The notes under the pieces were generated by a model. It was not told where the DNA came from. It did not search any database and worked only from the letters and a program-made list of their open reading frames with translations. The position numbers and the translations under genes are program-made. DNA of 64,000 nucleotides from F23-D06 sp963603365 (GTDB lineage: Bacteria; Bacteroidota; Bacteroidia; Bacteroidales; WCHB1-69): assembly GCA_963603365.1 (NCBI GenBank), contig CAVCMI010000003.1:1-64000 (forward strand), read 5' to 3'. Shown in pieces: positions 34,142-43,873 of the stretch (positions are counted from its first letter, which is position 1; each line of letters begins with the position of its first letter).

Positions 34142-34332
34142 TGTTGTGTTTTATTGGATTAATACTAAATTGATTGCCATTTGTTGATTTTGAGATTATG
34201 TCGCTTTCAAAGTCACGCTGCAAAAGAACGAAACATATCTGCCAAATTCCGGCAGTTGTTCGGCTTCCTGAAAATGGTTTGCCCGTAGATTTGCATGTTG
34301 TCAAAATAAAATGCGGTTTGCGTGTTTTGTGC

Positions 34333-34340
34333 TATCTTTG
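34333..34340 (+). promoter_or_regulatory. Bacteroidetes -7 element for the MMPL fusion gene
   Basis: TATCTTTG 19 bases before the ATG at 34359. It rules out the in-frame ATG at 34311, which would lie upstream of the transcription start. Confidence 0.55.
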
Positions 34341-34358
34341 CCGCTTCAAATCTTGAGG

Positions 34359-37300
34359 ATGAAAAGGCTGCTTGTCTCGGTTTACCGGCATTTTGAAAAG
34401 CGCCCCGCCGTGATGTGGGCGCTCTTGTCTGCCGTTACAGTATTCTGTGCGGTGAGTGCCTTGCGCCTTGATTTTGTGGAGGATATCAGCCGTTTCCTTC
34501 CCGGCAACAAGGAGAACAGCCGCATCAATTATGCCTACGAGCATCTTGGCGGCGACAACAAATTGGTTGTCAGTGTATCTATGGCTGACACGTCAAGCGC
34601 TCCCGACCTGCAACTGCTGATGTCGGCGGTAGATCATACTGCCCGGCAACTGTCAGACAATGACTCTCTCCACCTTGTGAAATCGCTTTTGTATCAGGTG
34701 GATGACCAGACAGTGAATGACATGGTCTCTTTTGTTGTTGAGAATATGCCCTATTTCCTTTCGGACGAGGATTACAGGCGCATGGATTCTATGATGACGG
34801 AGGTGGCGATAGACAGACGTTTGGCCGATGTGCGGAAACTGGTGGCTGCGCCCGTGCCGATGATGCGGACTGTCATTGAATGCGACCCGCTGTTTTTCTC
34901 TTCCCGGCTTCTCCGCTCATTGGAGTCTTTCCGGCTGAATGACAGTTACAACACCGACAGCGGCTATATTTTCTCCAAGGACGGGAAAGAGGCGATGCTG
35001 ATAGTCACTTCAGCCTATCCGCTCAGCGAGACGAAGAACAATGCCGTGTTGGTCAGCAATATCGAAAGGGCCATGGCAGCGGCCGCCCGCGAAACGGACG
35101 GGCTGGTGCAGCTGCGATGCTTCGGTGCGACGCAGGTCTCATTGACCAATGCGCAACAGATAAAACGCGACAGCTTGACGGCCGTCGTGTTGTCGTTGCT
35201 CCTCATCGTGTCGCTGCTCTACTATTATTACCGCAACGTCAGAAGCATTCTGCTGATTGTGGTCTGCACCGCTTTTGGCGGTCTCTTCGCCCTCGGGGTC
35301 ATTGCCCTGATCAAGAATCCGGTTTCCGTCATTGCCGTCGGCGTGGCTTCTGTCATCATCGGCATCGCCATCAATTATCCCATCCATTTTCTTTCGCACT
35401 TCAAGCGCACGGACGACAAGGAGCAGATTATCCGCGAAGTGGTCAGCCCGCTGCTTGTCGGCAACATCACGACGGTGGGGGCTTTCCTCAGTTTGCTCTT
35501 CATCAGTTCAGACGCGATGCACGACCTTGGCCTCTTTTCCGCCCTTCTGTTAATAGGTACCATATTGTTTGTGCTGCTCTTCCTGCCGCACCTGATGGGG
35601 CGAAGGTTCACCGGAAAATCGCGCGAGCTCACTTTCAAGCGCATCGCAGAAAGCCGCCCCGAAAATGTGAAAGGGCTGTTTGCCGCCGTCCTCGGTCTTA
35701 CGGTTCTGTTCTACGTGTTCTCGTCCCGTACTTCATTCGATACGGACATGCACCATATCAATTATATGACGAACGAGCAGCGGGAGACCTTCGACAAATT
35801 GCGGTCTGCAGCGGACACCTCTTTGGCAACGGTCTATTGCATTGCAGAGGGTGCAAGTCTGGATGAGGCTTTGACGGCATACGAGGACGTCAGCGCGCTG
35901 CTCGACTCGCTGCGTTGTGACACGGCAGTGAACAGCATCAGCGGCATTGCTGCATTCTTGCCGTCGCGCAGCATGCAGGAAGAGCGCCTCCAACGTTGGG
36001 AGCGTTTTTGGGAAGGACGGCGCGAGGTTTTCTTCGACAGGCTTGACCGGGCCGCAGCGCACAACGGCTTCGCACCAGCGGCTTTTGACAAATGCAAGGA
36101 AATCGTTACCAAACCATACCAAGTGCAGGACGAGGTTTTTTTTGACCCTGTCCGTAACGGCCCCGCTGCCGAATATGTGTCGGTTGAAGAGGGCAAGGCC
36201 CTGGTGTATAGCATCCTGAAAGTGGAAAAGAGTCAAGCCCCCCGTGTGGAGGAACGGCTCAACAAGGAACACCCTGGCGTGTTCTCTTTTACAGATTCGT
36301 CGATGGCGGCGCGGCTGGTGTCGGCACTGTCTGACGATTTTGACTATGTGCTCTGCATTTGCGGTTTCATCGTGTTTGCGTTCCTGCTGTTCTCGTTCGG
36401 CAGAATCGAACTATGCCTTACCGCTTTCCTGCCCTTGGTCATTGCCTGGATCTGGATATTGGGCATTATGGGCATGACCGGCGTCCGCTTCAATATCGTT
36501 AATGTCATTTTGGCGACTTTCATCTTCGGAATGGGCGACGATTATTCTATTTTTGTCACCGAAGGGCTGATATACGAGTATGCTTGCGGCCGGAAGATGG
36601 TGTCGCAGTTCAAGAACTCCATTATCTTGTCGGCCTCCATCATGTTCATTGGCATCGGTATGCTGATATTCGCCAAACACCCGGCCATGCGGTCGCTCGC
36701 CGAAGTGACTATGGTCGGCATGTTTTCGGTTGTGCTGATGGCCTGCATTGTACCGCCGGTGCTGTTCAAATGGCTCACGACATCCGGCGGGAGACCGCGC
36801 CGTTATCCCGTGACCATTATGAGTATCTTGATGATGATTGTCGGGGGGCTCTATTTTATTTTCGGCTTTGCCGTAATCACGCTCTGCGGTTTTGTGCTGC
36901 TGGGTACAGGTCGCCGTACTGACAGGCGGAGGCTGATGTTCCATCGTATTCTGCAACTGATGATGAAAGGGCTTTCACGGATCCTTCCAGGCACTTCGTT
37001 CCGGGTCGTCAACCCGTACGGGGAGGATTTCAGCAAGCCGGCGGTCATTGTCTGCAATCACCAGTCGCACCTTGACTTGCTCTATACGCTTGCCATGACT
37101 CCGAAACTGACAGTGCTCACCAACGAGTGGGCTTGGAATATGCCGTTCTACCGGAGTGTGCTTCGCTACAGCGACTCAATGCCGGTGTCGAACGGTATGG
37201 AACAAAATGTGCATAAATTACGGGAGATGGCAGCCAAAGGGTACTCATTGCTGGTGTTTCCGGAGGGGACACGCGCTGAAAACAACAGCGTGGGCCGTTT

Positions 37301-37886
37301 CCATCAGGGGGCTTTCTTTATGGCGGAAGAACTGGGCATGGACATTCTGCCGGTTGTGCTGCACGGCACACGCGACATGTTGGCCAAACATGAGAGGATG
37401 ATCCATAAGGGCAGTGTCACGCTGCTGGTCGGAGAGCGCATAACCCCGGACAATGCAGATTTCAGGAACGGCAAAGCGTGCCGTGACATTGCCCGGCTGG
37501 TGTGCCGCCGGAGCCGCAGTATGTATAGCCAGTTGCGCGCAGAGTGTGAGACCCCCGACTATCTGCAGGATTTGGTGCGGCACAGTTACATGTACAAGGG
37601 AAAAGAGGTCGACTTGTCATGCCGTAAGAAAATGCGCGCAAAGCATCATCTTGCAGACGCATTGCGGGCGGTGCCCGAAAACGGGACGCTGCTCTACCTC
37701 CATTGCGGATACGGTGAACTGTCGCTGCTGGCTGCCTTGCTGCGCCGCGACGTGTCGGTGACCGCTTGCGAAGCTGACAACGGGAGCCTTGACATTGCAA
37801 AAAATTGCGCAGCAGTGCCGGGAAACCTGACCTATTCTGCCCTGCCGCCCGATACAAAGGGCTTTGATCTGGTGTTGGACGAATAA
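34359..37886 (+). CDS. MMPL/RND-type exporter fused to PlsC acyltransferase and a methyltransferase-like tail
   Basis: 1175 residues. Residues 1 to about 860 form an MMPL-type transporter with two sets of six membrane helices, each preceded by a large periplasmic loop (KNNAVLVSNIERAM ... LLLIVSLLYYYYRNVRS; second half FIFGMGDDYSIFVTEGL). From about 890 a PlsC-type glycerolipid acyltransferase begins with NHQSHLD (HX4D) and continues to FPEGTRAENN. The last 95 residues (LLYLHCGYGELSLLAALLRR ... FDLVLDE) resemble the AdoMet-binding half of a Rossmann methyltransferase and stop before the catalytic part. It probably acylates or exports a lipid, perhaps with the CrtI-like enzyme encoded next. Aryl-polyene/flexirubin clusters contain similar exporter and acyltransferase modules, but no ketosynthase or ACP is nearby. 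Confidence 0.85.
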   Translation: MKRLLVSVYRHFEKRPAVMWALLSAVTVFCAVSALRLDFVEDISRFLPGNKENSRINYAYEHLGGDNKLVVSVSMADTSSAPDLQLLMSAVDHTARQLSDNDSLHLVKSLLYQVDDQTVNDMVSFVVENMPYFLSDEDYRRMDSMMTEVAIDRRLADVRKLVAAPVPMMRTVIECDPLFFSSRLLRSLESFRLNDSYNTDSGYIFSKDGKEAMLIVTSAYPLSETKNNAVLVSNIERAMAAAARETDGLVQLRCFGATQVSLTNAQQIKRDSLTAVVLSLLLIVSLLYYYYRNVRSILLIVVCTAFGGLFALGVIALIKNPVSVIAVGVASVIIGIAINYPIHFLSHFKRTDDKEQIIREVVSPLLVGNITTVGAFLSLLFISSDAMHDLGLFSALLLIGTILFVLLFLPHLMGRRFTGKSRELTFKRIAESRPENVKGLFAAVLGLTVLFYVFSSRTSFDTDMHHINYMTNEQRETFDKLRSAADTSLATVYCIAEGASLDEALTAYEDVSALLDSLRCDTAVNSISGIAAFLPSRSMQEERLQRWERFWEGRREVFFDRLDRAAAHNGFAPAAFDKCKEIVTKPYQVQDEVFFDPVRNGPAAEYVSVEEGKALVYSILKVEKSQAPRVEERLNKEHPGVFSFTDSSMAARLVSALSDDFDYVLCICGFIVFAFLLFSFGRIELCLTAFLPLVIAWIWILGIMGMTGVRFNIVNVILATFIFGMGDDYSIFVTEGLIYEYACGRKMVSQFKNSIILSASIMFIGIGMLIFAKHPAMRSLAEVTMVGMFSVVLMACIVPPVLFKWLTTSGGRPRRYPVTIMSILMMIVGGLYFIFGFAVITLCGFVLLGTGRRTDRRRLMFHRILQLMMKGLSRILPGTSFRVVNPYGEDFSKPAVIVCNHQSHLDLLYTLAMTPKLTVLTNEWAWNMPFYRSVLRYSDSMPVSNGMEQNVHKLREMAAKGYSLLVFPEGTRAENNSVGRFHQGAFFMAEELGMDILPVVLHGTRDMLAKHERMIHKGSVTLLVGERITPDNADFRNGKACRDIARLVCRRSRSMYSQLRAECETPDYLQDLVRHSYMYKGKEVDLSCRKKMRAKHHLADALRAVPENGTLLYLHCGYGELSLLAALLRRDVSVTACEADNGSLDIAKNCAAVPGNLTYSALPPDTKGFDLVLDE

Positions 37887-37901
37887 ATGTTGTTGAAATA
37901 G

Positions 37902-39392
37902 ATGGACGATTCTTACGATATTGTGATTACAGGCACAGGCCTCGGGGGGTTGGTGTGCGGCTATATTCTAAGCAAAAACGGCTTTAAAGTGCTGCTTCTC
38001 GAAAAGAACGCACAGATTGGCGGATGCCTGCAGACCTTCCGCAGATTCGGTGTCTCTTACGATACGGGTATGCACTATATCGGCAGCATGATGGAGGGGC
38101 AAATCATGAACAGGCTTTTCAAGTACCTGGGGCTCTCCGGAGATGTGAAGCTCAACCTGCTTGACGAGGACGGCTATGACATATACAGCATAGGCGGAAA
38201 GCAGTACCGCTACGCTTCCGGATACGGGAACTTTATCGAAACACTCAGCGAAAGTTTTCCGTCGTGCCGTTCCGAAATCAAGGATTATGTACGCCGTGTG
38301 CGCACCATAGCAGACGCTTCGCCTTTGTATAATCTTCGCAAGGTGGAGGAGCATGTGTTCATCGAGGCGAGCTATGTCAAGAGCAGTGTCAATGATTTTA
38401 TCGCTTCCGTCACGAAGAATCCGGAATTGCAGAATGTGTTGGCCGCCAACCTGCCGCTTTATGCAGGCATCAAGAACAGCACTCCGACGTACATTCACGC
38501 CCTCATCAACAATTTTTATATGCAGAGTGCTTGGCGCATTGTGGGCGGCGGTGACGCCATAGCCCGGTCACTGGCACGTTCCATACGCAGTTTCGGCGGT
38601 GAATTGCGCACTTGCAGCGAAGTGCGGCGCATTGTGTGCGACGACAGCAAGGCTGTGGGCGTCGAACTGGCTTCCGGCGAGTTTGTGCCGGCCAAGTCTG
38701 TCATCTCTAATGTTCATCCGCTGGCTACCGTCAATATGGTCGATTCAAAGCTTATCCGCAAGGTGTACCGCGAACGCATCTGCGGTTTGCAAAACAGCAT
38801 CGCCAACTTTACGGTCTATATGAAATTCAAAGAGAACCGTGTGCCGTATCTTAACCGCAATTTCTTCTGGTATCGCGGCAAGGATGTGTGGGAGGCAGGC
38901 AACCGGAAGACGGGCGACCCTATCTACAACTACCTGTTTATGCACCAGTGTACAGAGCAGAATCAGCTTTGGGCCCAAAGCGCGGAGATGATCGGCTATA
39001 TGAAATACGAGGAGACAGAACGTTGGTCAGAAACACGTACCGGTCGACGTGGCGCTGATTACGAAGCATTTAAGCAGCAGACAGCCGAACATTACCTTGA
39101 TGTGCTGGAAGAATCTTTCCCCGGCATCCGCAGTGCCATTGAGGATTACACGACTTCCTCGCCGCTTACCTACCGCGACTATACAGCCACCTGTAACGGA
39201 TCAATGTACGGCGTGTCCAGAGACAAGAATTTCCCCACACAGACGCTTGTCTCTCAACGTACTAAGATACCGAACCTGTTTATGACAGGTCAGAATATCA
39301 ACTCGCACGGCATCCTCGGCGTCACGATAGGAGCGGCACTCACTTGTGCGGAGTTTCTCGGACTGAACAGGATAATTGAGGAGATAGAATAG
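37902..39392 (+). CDS. Phytoene desaturase/retinol saturase-like FAD-dependent oxidoreductase
   Basis: 496 residues. The N-terminus is a dinucleotide-binding fold (DIVITGTGLGGLVCGYILSK, then VLLLEKNAQIGGCLQTF) and the C-terminus has the second FAD contact NLFMTGQNINSHGILGVTIG. The middle DTGMHYIGSM and WRIVGGGDAIARSLARSI blocks match the CrtI/all-trans-retinol 13,14-reductase group, which reduces or desaturates polyene or acyl chains. It starts 15 bases after the MMPL fusion gene and must be co-transcribed with it. The substrate is presumably the lipid handled by that protein (inference). Confidence 0.85.
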   Translation: MDDSYDIVITGTGLGGLVCGYILSKNGFKVLLLEKNAQIGGCLQTFRRFGVSYDTGMHYIGSMMEGQIMNRLFKYLGLSGDVKLNLLDEDGYDIYSIGGKQYRYASGYGNFIETLSESFPSCRSEIKDYVRRVRTIADASPLYNLRKVEEHVFIEASYVKSSVNDFIASVTKNPELQNVLAANLPLYAGIKNSTPTYIHALINNFYMQSAWRIVGGGDAIARSLARSIRSFGGELRTCSEVRRIVCDDSKAVGVELASGEFVPAKSVISNVHPLATVNMVDSKLIRKVYRERICGLQNSIANFTVYMKFKENRVPYLNRNFFWYRGKDVWEAGNRKTGDPIYNYLFMHQCTEQNQLWAQSAEMIGYMKYEETERWSETRTGRRGADYEAFKQQTAEHYLDVLEESFPGIRSAIEDYTTSSPLTYRDYTATCNGSMYGVSRDKNFPTQTLVSQRTKIPNLFMTGQNINSHGILGVTIGAALTCAEFLGLNRIIEEIE

Positions 39393-39437
39393 AACTGACT
39401 TCAGTGTTCCTGACAACACCTGACCAGGACAAACCTT

Positions 39438-41837
39438 TCAGAAAGCATATCCGAATGCGAGTTTGAACCCGTCCACCCACCTGAGTTTACGGTTGCCGTG
39501 AAACCATTGGCTGTTTATCCAGCGTCCCCAAGATGTCCGCGTGGGATCATATATGGGCAACGCATAGTCAACACGGATGATCAGGAAGTCGAAGTCGAGC
39601 CGCAATCCTGCACCTGCGTCAAGGGCAAGTTCGCGGTAAAACCTCCGGATGTCAAAGTCGGCATTGGGCATATCGGCGTTCTTTTTGGCAAGCCAGATGT
39701 TGCCGAGGTCTGCAAATATTCCGAACTTGAAGGAGTTATAGATAGTTCCGCGGTACTCCAAGTTCAGTTCTAACATAATGTCGCCCGTAAAAAGGCTGTC
39801 TTTCTGCCGTTCGTAAGAGCCGGGGCCGAGCCCGCGGTAGCCCCAGCCGCGCATGCTGTTGCTGGTGCCCATATAGAATCCCCGTTCGTAGGGGATGTAA
39901 GACTCTTTGCCTACCGGGATGATGCCTCCGGCCGAGAGTCTCATGGCAACAGAGTTCTTGGGGTTGATACGGTATGTATAGTTGTAGACGAATTCCACTT
40001 TTTCGAAACTGGTGTAGTCGTAGCCGGTACTGTCAAGATGGTTGCGGCCGAGGGTCCAACGTCTGTCAGGGCTGATGAGTGCGTTGAGCCCGCCGATTGT
40101 CATGCCCGACGATTCGAGGTTGAGCGAGAACAACATGTTGTGTCTCTTTTTCTCGGTCTTGAACGGTACGATGTAGTTGAGGCTGTACTTGAACGAGAGA
40201 AGGAAGAATTTGCCGAATTTATGTTGGTAAGATTCCGGATAACTGTCGTAGTTGAGAATGTGCGCCGTCCGCTTGTCGTTGTTGTTGACTGTGCTGATGT
40301 CGATAGGGCTGATGTTGTGGGCGATGTAATTGTTAGGTTTCAGTTGATAGGTGAGTCCAGTGTTGAAAATCAGCCGGTGGTACAGCCCGGAATAGCCTAC
40401 GCCGGCATTGATGGCGGTGCTGTAGCTGATGCCGTTTTCACGCTGCGTTTTGCGGAAAAGGAAAAGGTTGGGGAATGTGAGCGAGGCCGAAACCACGAAC
40501 TCAGGATAGGCATAGGTGCGGTCGTTCCGGAACAGGTTGTTGAGCGAATAGTAGAAATAGCCGCCGGAAAGGTTTACGGTAAGGTGCTCCGCCCCACGGA
40601 ACAGATTGCGGTTGGAATAGGAGAACGAAACGGCAGACTTGTCGTTCCGCAAGTCCACCTGACCGCCAACGCTGTGTATTTTCATCGGCGTGAGCCGGTA
40701 GTGTACGTCCAATACTCCCGTGTGCTTGAGGGTGTCGAACAGGTTCTCATCCTCGACAAACTCGATGCTGCAAGCGCTGAAGTTGTCAAGGCGGCCGATG
40801 GCACGGCTGCTCATTTTACGGGCGTTCTGTGAGTAGGGCATGCCGCGGCGGGTGTAGATGCCGTCGGTGATGGTGGAGTAGTGGAAGTCTTTGACGGGCT
40901 TGCTCATCCAGTCGTACCGCGGCGTGATGAAGTAGTAGTTGGTGACGTCGCCTTTGTTCCGCGACAGGGTAAGCACGGTGTCATAACGGGCCGGCACGGC
41001 GGCAGAGGCATTGAAGAACGGATAGATGAAGACGTTGTTGTAGGTGTATTTGTACAGGTACCGGTTCGCGTTCCCTGTCGTTTCCGGTGTCCGCATAATG
41101 AAAGTCAGGGATACGCTGTCCGTGCCGTCTCCCGCGGTGTCTTCCGGCAAGCCAAAGGAGATTTCGCAACTCAGGATTGACTTTTCCACATAGTAATAAC
41201 CCTGGTCGCGTATAAGGTTGATGATGCGGGTCATCTCAGAGGAGATGGCGTTCTCATTGTATTGCATGCCTTCGCGCAGCAGGCTCTCGTTTTTGTTCAA
41301 CACAATGATTTTCTTGTATTCAGGAATGGCTATGTCGTAAGCGATGCGGCTGATATGGTAGGCTTTGCCAGCCTTGACCAGATAGTTGGCGGTGACTTTC
41401 TTGTGGTTTCTGCGGCGCGTGAGCACTTCACAGGACACATCGGCGTCGAAATAGCCGGATTGTTTCATCACAATCTGTAGTTGCCTGATGGATTTTTCGA
41501 TTTCGGCAGAGTCTAAAAGCACGGGTTCTTCGCCGAGGTTGTTGCGCATCCATTGCCTGATCTTTCCGTCGTGTAAAGTGCTGTCTTTTTTGCTGTATCG
41601 CGGTTGCCCCATGGAATACCAGCATGGTTTGATCAGAAACATGCTAAGGAAGCGGGTGTTTGGAATCGGGCGGCAGTAGGATTTCAGGTTGCTGAAGTCC
41701 GTGCCCGGAGCATCTGTCACGGTCACGTTGTTGCGCATCAGCATCTGCTGGCGGCCGGTGAGCGTCCGTGTAGGGCTGCACGACGAACACAGCAAGGCAA
41801 AGATGAAAAGCAGCAGCAGTTTTCCCCGTGTTTTCAT
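39438..41837 (-). CDS. tamL: TamL-like lipoprotein of the Omp85 family
   Basis: 799 residues from the ATG at 41837, giving a lipoprotein signal (KTRGKLLLLFIFALLCSSC) with lipidated Cys20; the longer frame to 41930 overlaps mreD. POTRA-like repeats follow (IEKSIRQLQIVMKQSGYFDADV; EMTRIINLIRDQGYYYVEKSI). The second half is a beta barrel with the Omp85 loop motif SNSMRGWGYRGLGPG and a closing strand ending GYAF. An acylated TamA homologue is characteristic of Bacteroidetes (TamL), where it works with TamB in outer-membrane assembly. It follows mreC-mreD, which ties outer-membrane biogenesis to the elongasome. No tamB lies in this window. Confidence 0.8.
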   Translation of the reverse strand: MKTRGKLLLLFIFALLCSSCSPTRTLTGRQQMLMRNNVTVTDAPGTDFSNLKSYCRPIPNTRFLSMFLIKPCWYSMGQPRYSKKDSTLHDGKIRQWMRNNLGEEPVLLDSAEIEKSIRQLQIVMKQSGYFDADVSCEVLTRRRNHKKVTANYLVKAGKAYHISRIAYDIAIPEYKKIIVLNKNESLLREGMQYNENAISSEMTRIINLIRDQGYYYVEKSILSCEISFGLPEDTAGDGTDSVSLTFIMRTPETTGNANRYLYKYTYNNVFIYPFFNASAAVPARYDTVLTLSRNKGDVTNYYFITPRYDWMSKPVKDFHYSTITDGIYTRRGMPYSQNARKMSSRAIGRLDNFSACSIEFVEDENLFDTLKHTGVLDVHYRLTPMKIHSVGGQVDLRNDKSAVSFSYSNRNLFRGAEHLTVNLSGGYFYYSLNNLFRNDRTYAYPEFVVSASLTFPNLFLFRKTQRENGISYSTAINAGVGYSGLYHRLIFNTGLTYQLKPNNYIAHNISPIDISTVNNNDKRTAHILNYDSYPESYQHKFGKFFLLSFKYSLNYIVPFKTEKKRHNMLFSLNLESSGMTIGGLNALISPDRRWTLGRNHLDSTGYDYTSFEKVEFVYNYTYRINPKNSVAMRLSAGGIIPVGKESYIPYERGFYMGTSNSMRGWGYRGLGPGSYERQKDSLFTGDIMLELNLEYRGTIYNSFKFGIFADLGNIWLAKKNADMPNADFDIRRFYRELALDAGAGLRLDFDFLIIRVDYALPIYDPTRTSWGRWINSQWFHGNRKLRWVDGFKLAFGYAF

Positions 41838-41842
41838 TTTTG

Positions 41843-42361
41843 CTAATTGTTTTTTCCTTTTACGGGATAGAAGATGTACTCGGTGCAGAGGATGAAGAAA
41901 GCAGTCAGCAAGCTGTTCCCTAAAATGCACAGCAAGGTGTGCCCGAAATGGCTGAACGTGGCGGTTTCAACCATGATGACCATAGTCTGGTGCACCAATG
42001 TGAGCACGGCGGCATAGAGGGCTAACCATTTGAAGTTCTTGACTCCCGGTATAGGCTTGTCAACAGTGTCGCTCACTTTCCGCCCGTTCAGGAAACGGGT
42101 CAAGTAGGGGCGAATGAACATGATGACCGTGCACGCTGCTGCGTTCACCCCTAAGGTATGGCCGAACATATCGACAATGTAGCCTGTTGCAAATCCGACA
42201 AGGTACTGTGCAGACTTAGGCATGTCGAGGGGCAGCAGGAAAAGCGCCAGCAGATAGAATGCAGGCGTGATGAAGCCGAACAGGTGGATATAGTCGCACA
42301 AAAACACCTGCAGGAGGATCATTATAAGAAAGCGCAGTATGTTTGCCGTTACGTTATTCAT
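41843..42361 (-). CDS. mreD: Rod shape-determining protein MreD
   Basis: 172 residues, nearly all membrane: five or six helices (ILRFLIMILLQVFLCDYIHLF, GFATGYIVDMFGHTLG, LYAAVLTLVHQTMV). Length, hydrophobicity and the GFATGYIVDMF segment fit MreD, an inner-membrane part of the elongasome. It starts 3 bases after the mreC stop and ends 5 bases before the tamL start. The usual following genes for PBP2 and RodA are replaced here by tamL. Confidence 0.9.
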   Translation of the reverse strand: MNNVTANILRFLIMILLQVFLCDYIHLFGFITPAFYLLALFLLPLDMPKSAQYLVGFATGYIVDMFGHTLGVNAAACTVIMFIRPYLTRFLNGRKVSDTVDKPIPGVKNFKWLALYAAVLTLVHQTMVIMVETATFSHFGHTLLCILGNSLLTAFFILCTEYIFYPVKGKNN

Positions 42362-42364
42362 CCT

Positions 42365-43231
42365 TTAATTGAGCAGTTTAGCGTTGACCGAATCTTGTTT
42401 TGCCTTGAGCGCGTCAATCTCGGACTTGTAGAGGTTCCGGATCAGGTAGACGGTGTTGAGCCTTGAGAAGTCGGCGCCCAGTTTTACCTTAATGGTCAGG
42501 AAACTGGCATTTTCTCCGGAAGAAACCTCCTTGACGGAACCGATGAAAAGCCCTTTGGGGAAAATGCGGGAGTACCCGCTGGTGAGCACGGAGTCGCCGA
42601 TATTGATTTCAAGATGTTGGGGGATGTTTTCCAGAAGGGCGGTTTCAGGGTCCGTGCCCTCCCACACGATGGTGCCCACTTGGTTAAGGGGCGCCACGAT
42701 CGCGTTGATGCGCGAATTCCGGTTCAATACGGGAAGGACGTACGCGAAATTGTCGGACACCTCTTGCACCACGCCGACTACGCCCTTCGGGGATGTCACG
42801 GCCATCTCCTTTTCTATGCCGTCTTTGGAACCCTTGTCGAGGATGATGCAGTTGGCAACCTGATCGGTGGAGTTGTAGATGACGTGTGCGAAAGTGTAGT
42901 CGTAAAGCCGTACGCTGACCGGGTGCAGCGAGTCGGTCTTGCTTTTCATCGTCAGAACAGTGTCGCTCTTCTCCATGAACATGTTGCCATGCTCGCGGAG
43001 AAGGGCGATGTTCTGCCGGGCGAGTTCTTCGTTCTCCTTGCCGAGACTGAAACGATGCAGGGTCTCAGCCCATTTCTGCTGTACCGGCCCTATGATGCTT
43101 TGGCAGGCCATGTCTAATTTGTATTGGCTGTAAGCCATCGACTTTCGTATGGACACGAAACTGATGACCAGGAGCAATACGAGCAGGAAATAGTGAAAAT
43201 TCTGTTTGAAGAACTCTGTAAGGTTGTTCAT
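42365..43231 (-). CDS. mreC: Rod shape-determining protein MreC
   Basis: 288 residues: an N-terminal membrane anchor (YFLLVLLLVISFVSI), a short coiled coil (LGKENEELARQNIALLREHG) and the periplasmic double beta-barrel with VTSPKGVVGVVQEVS, RNSRINAIV, LENIPQHLEINIGDSVLTSG and FPKGLFIG. It scaffolds the elongation machinery for peptidoglycan synthesis. It begins 14 bases after iorB and is followed directly by mreD. mreB is not in the window. Confidence 0.95.
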   Translation of the reverse strand: MNNLTEFFKQNFHYFLLVLLLVISFVSIRKSMAYSQYKLDMACQSIIGPVQQKWAETLHRFSLGKENEELARQNIALLREHGNMFMEKSDTVLTMKSKTDSLHPVSVRLYDYTFAHVIYNSTDQVANCIILDKGSKDGIEKEMAVTSPKGVVGVVQEVSDNFAYVLPVLNRNSRINAIVAPLNQVGTIVWEGTDPETALLENIPQHLEINIGDSVLTSGYSRIFPKGLFIGSVKEVSSGENASFLTIKVKLGADFSRLNTVYLIRNLYKSEIDALKAKQDSVNAKLLN

Positions 43232-43245
43232 TGTACGAACAGGTT

Positions 43246-43827
43246 TTACAGTTTTTCGGCGAATTCTTTTCCTGCACGCAGGCAGGCGATGTTGACGTTG
43301 ACGATGTCTTCGCCTTTGCGGGCGAAGTTCTCACGCACGGCGGCCTCGATCTCCTCGAACGGGATTTGAAGGTACGGAGAGGTTGCGCCTAAGATAACCA
43401 TGTTGGCGGAACGGGCAGAGCCGAGGTCTTTGGCGATCTGGTCGGCGTTGATGACCACCTTGTTTTTCAGTTTCCCGAGTTCCGCCGAAAGCTTGTCAAG
43501 GGCGGGATAGTTGGGGATGTTGATAAAAGGCTGGTCGTTGGTGATGAGCCAGCCGGTCTCTTTGTTGAGCCAGGGCAGATAACGGAGCGACTCCATCGGC
43601 TCTACCGAGATGATGATGTCTGCTTTGCCCATAGGGATGAGGTCGGATGCGATCTCGTGGTCGGAAAGGCGGAAATGCGACTGCACGTCGCCTCCGCGCT
43701 GGCTCATGCCGTGTACTTCGGCCTGTTTCATGAACATGCCTCTCTTGACGGCGGCATGACCTACAATGGTGGCAATTGACAGGATGCCCTGTCCGCCGAC
43801 TCCTGCTAATATGATGTCTATTTTCAT
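43246..43827 (-). CDS. iorB: Indolepyruvate:ferredoxin oxidoreductase subunit beta
   Basis: 193 residues with the gamma-type oxidoreductase domain: AGVGGQGILSIATIVGHAAV at the N-terminus, VHGMSQRGGDVQSHFRLSD near 40-60 and NMVILGATSPYLQI. With IorA it oxidatively decarboxylates aryl pyruvates (from aromatic amino acids) to aryl-acetyl-CoA, reducing ferredoxin; the reverse direction would serve biosynthesis. It lies 46 bases after iorA in the same operon. Confidence 0.92.
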   Translation of the reverse strand: MKIDIILAGVGGQGILSIATIVGHAAVKRGMFMKQAEVHGMSQRGGDVQSHFRLSDHEIASDLIPMGKADIIISVEPMESLRYLPWLNKETGWLITNDQPFINIPNYPALDKLSAELGKLKNKVVINADQIAKDLGSARSANMVILGATSPYLQIPFEEIEAAVRENFARKGEDIVNVNIACLRAGKEFAEKL

Positions 43828-43873
43828 TTTTATGCTGTATTGATATTTAGTATTCTTGTTCGCGTTCCCGGGA

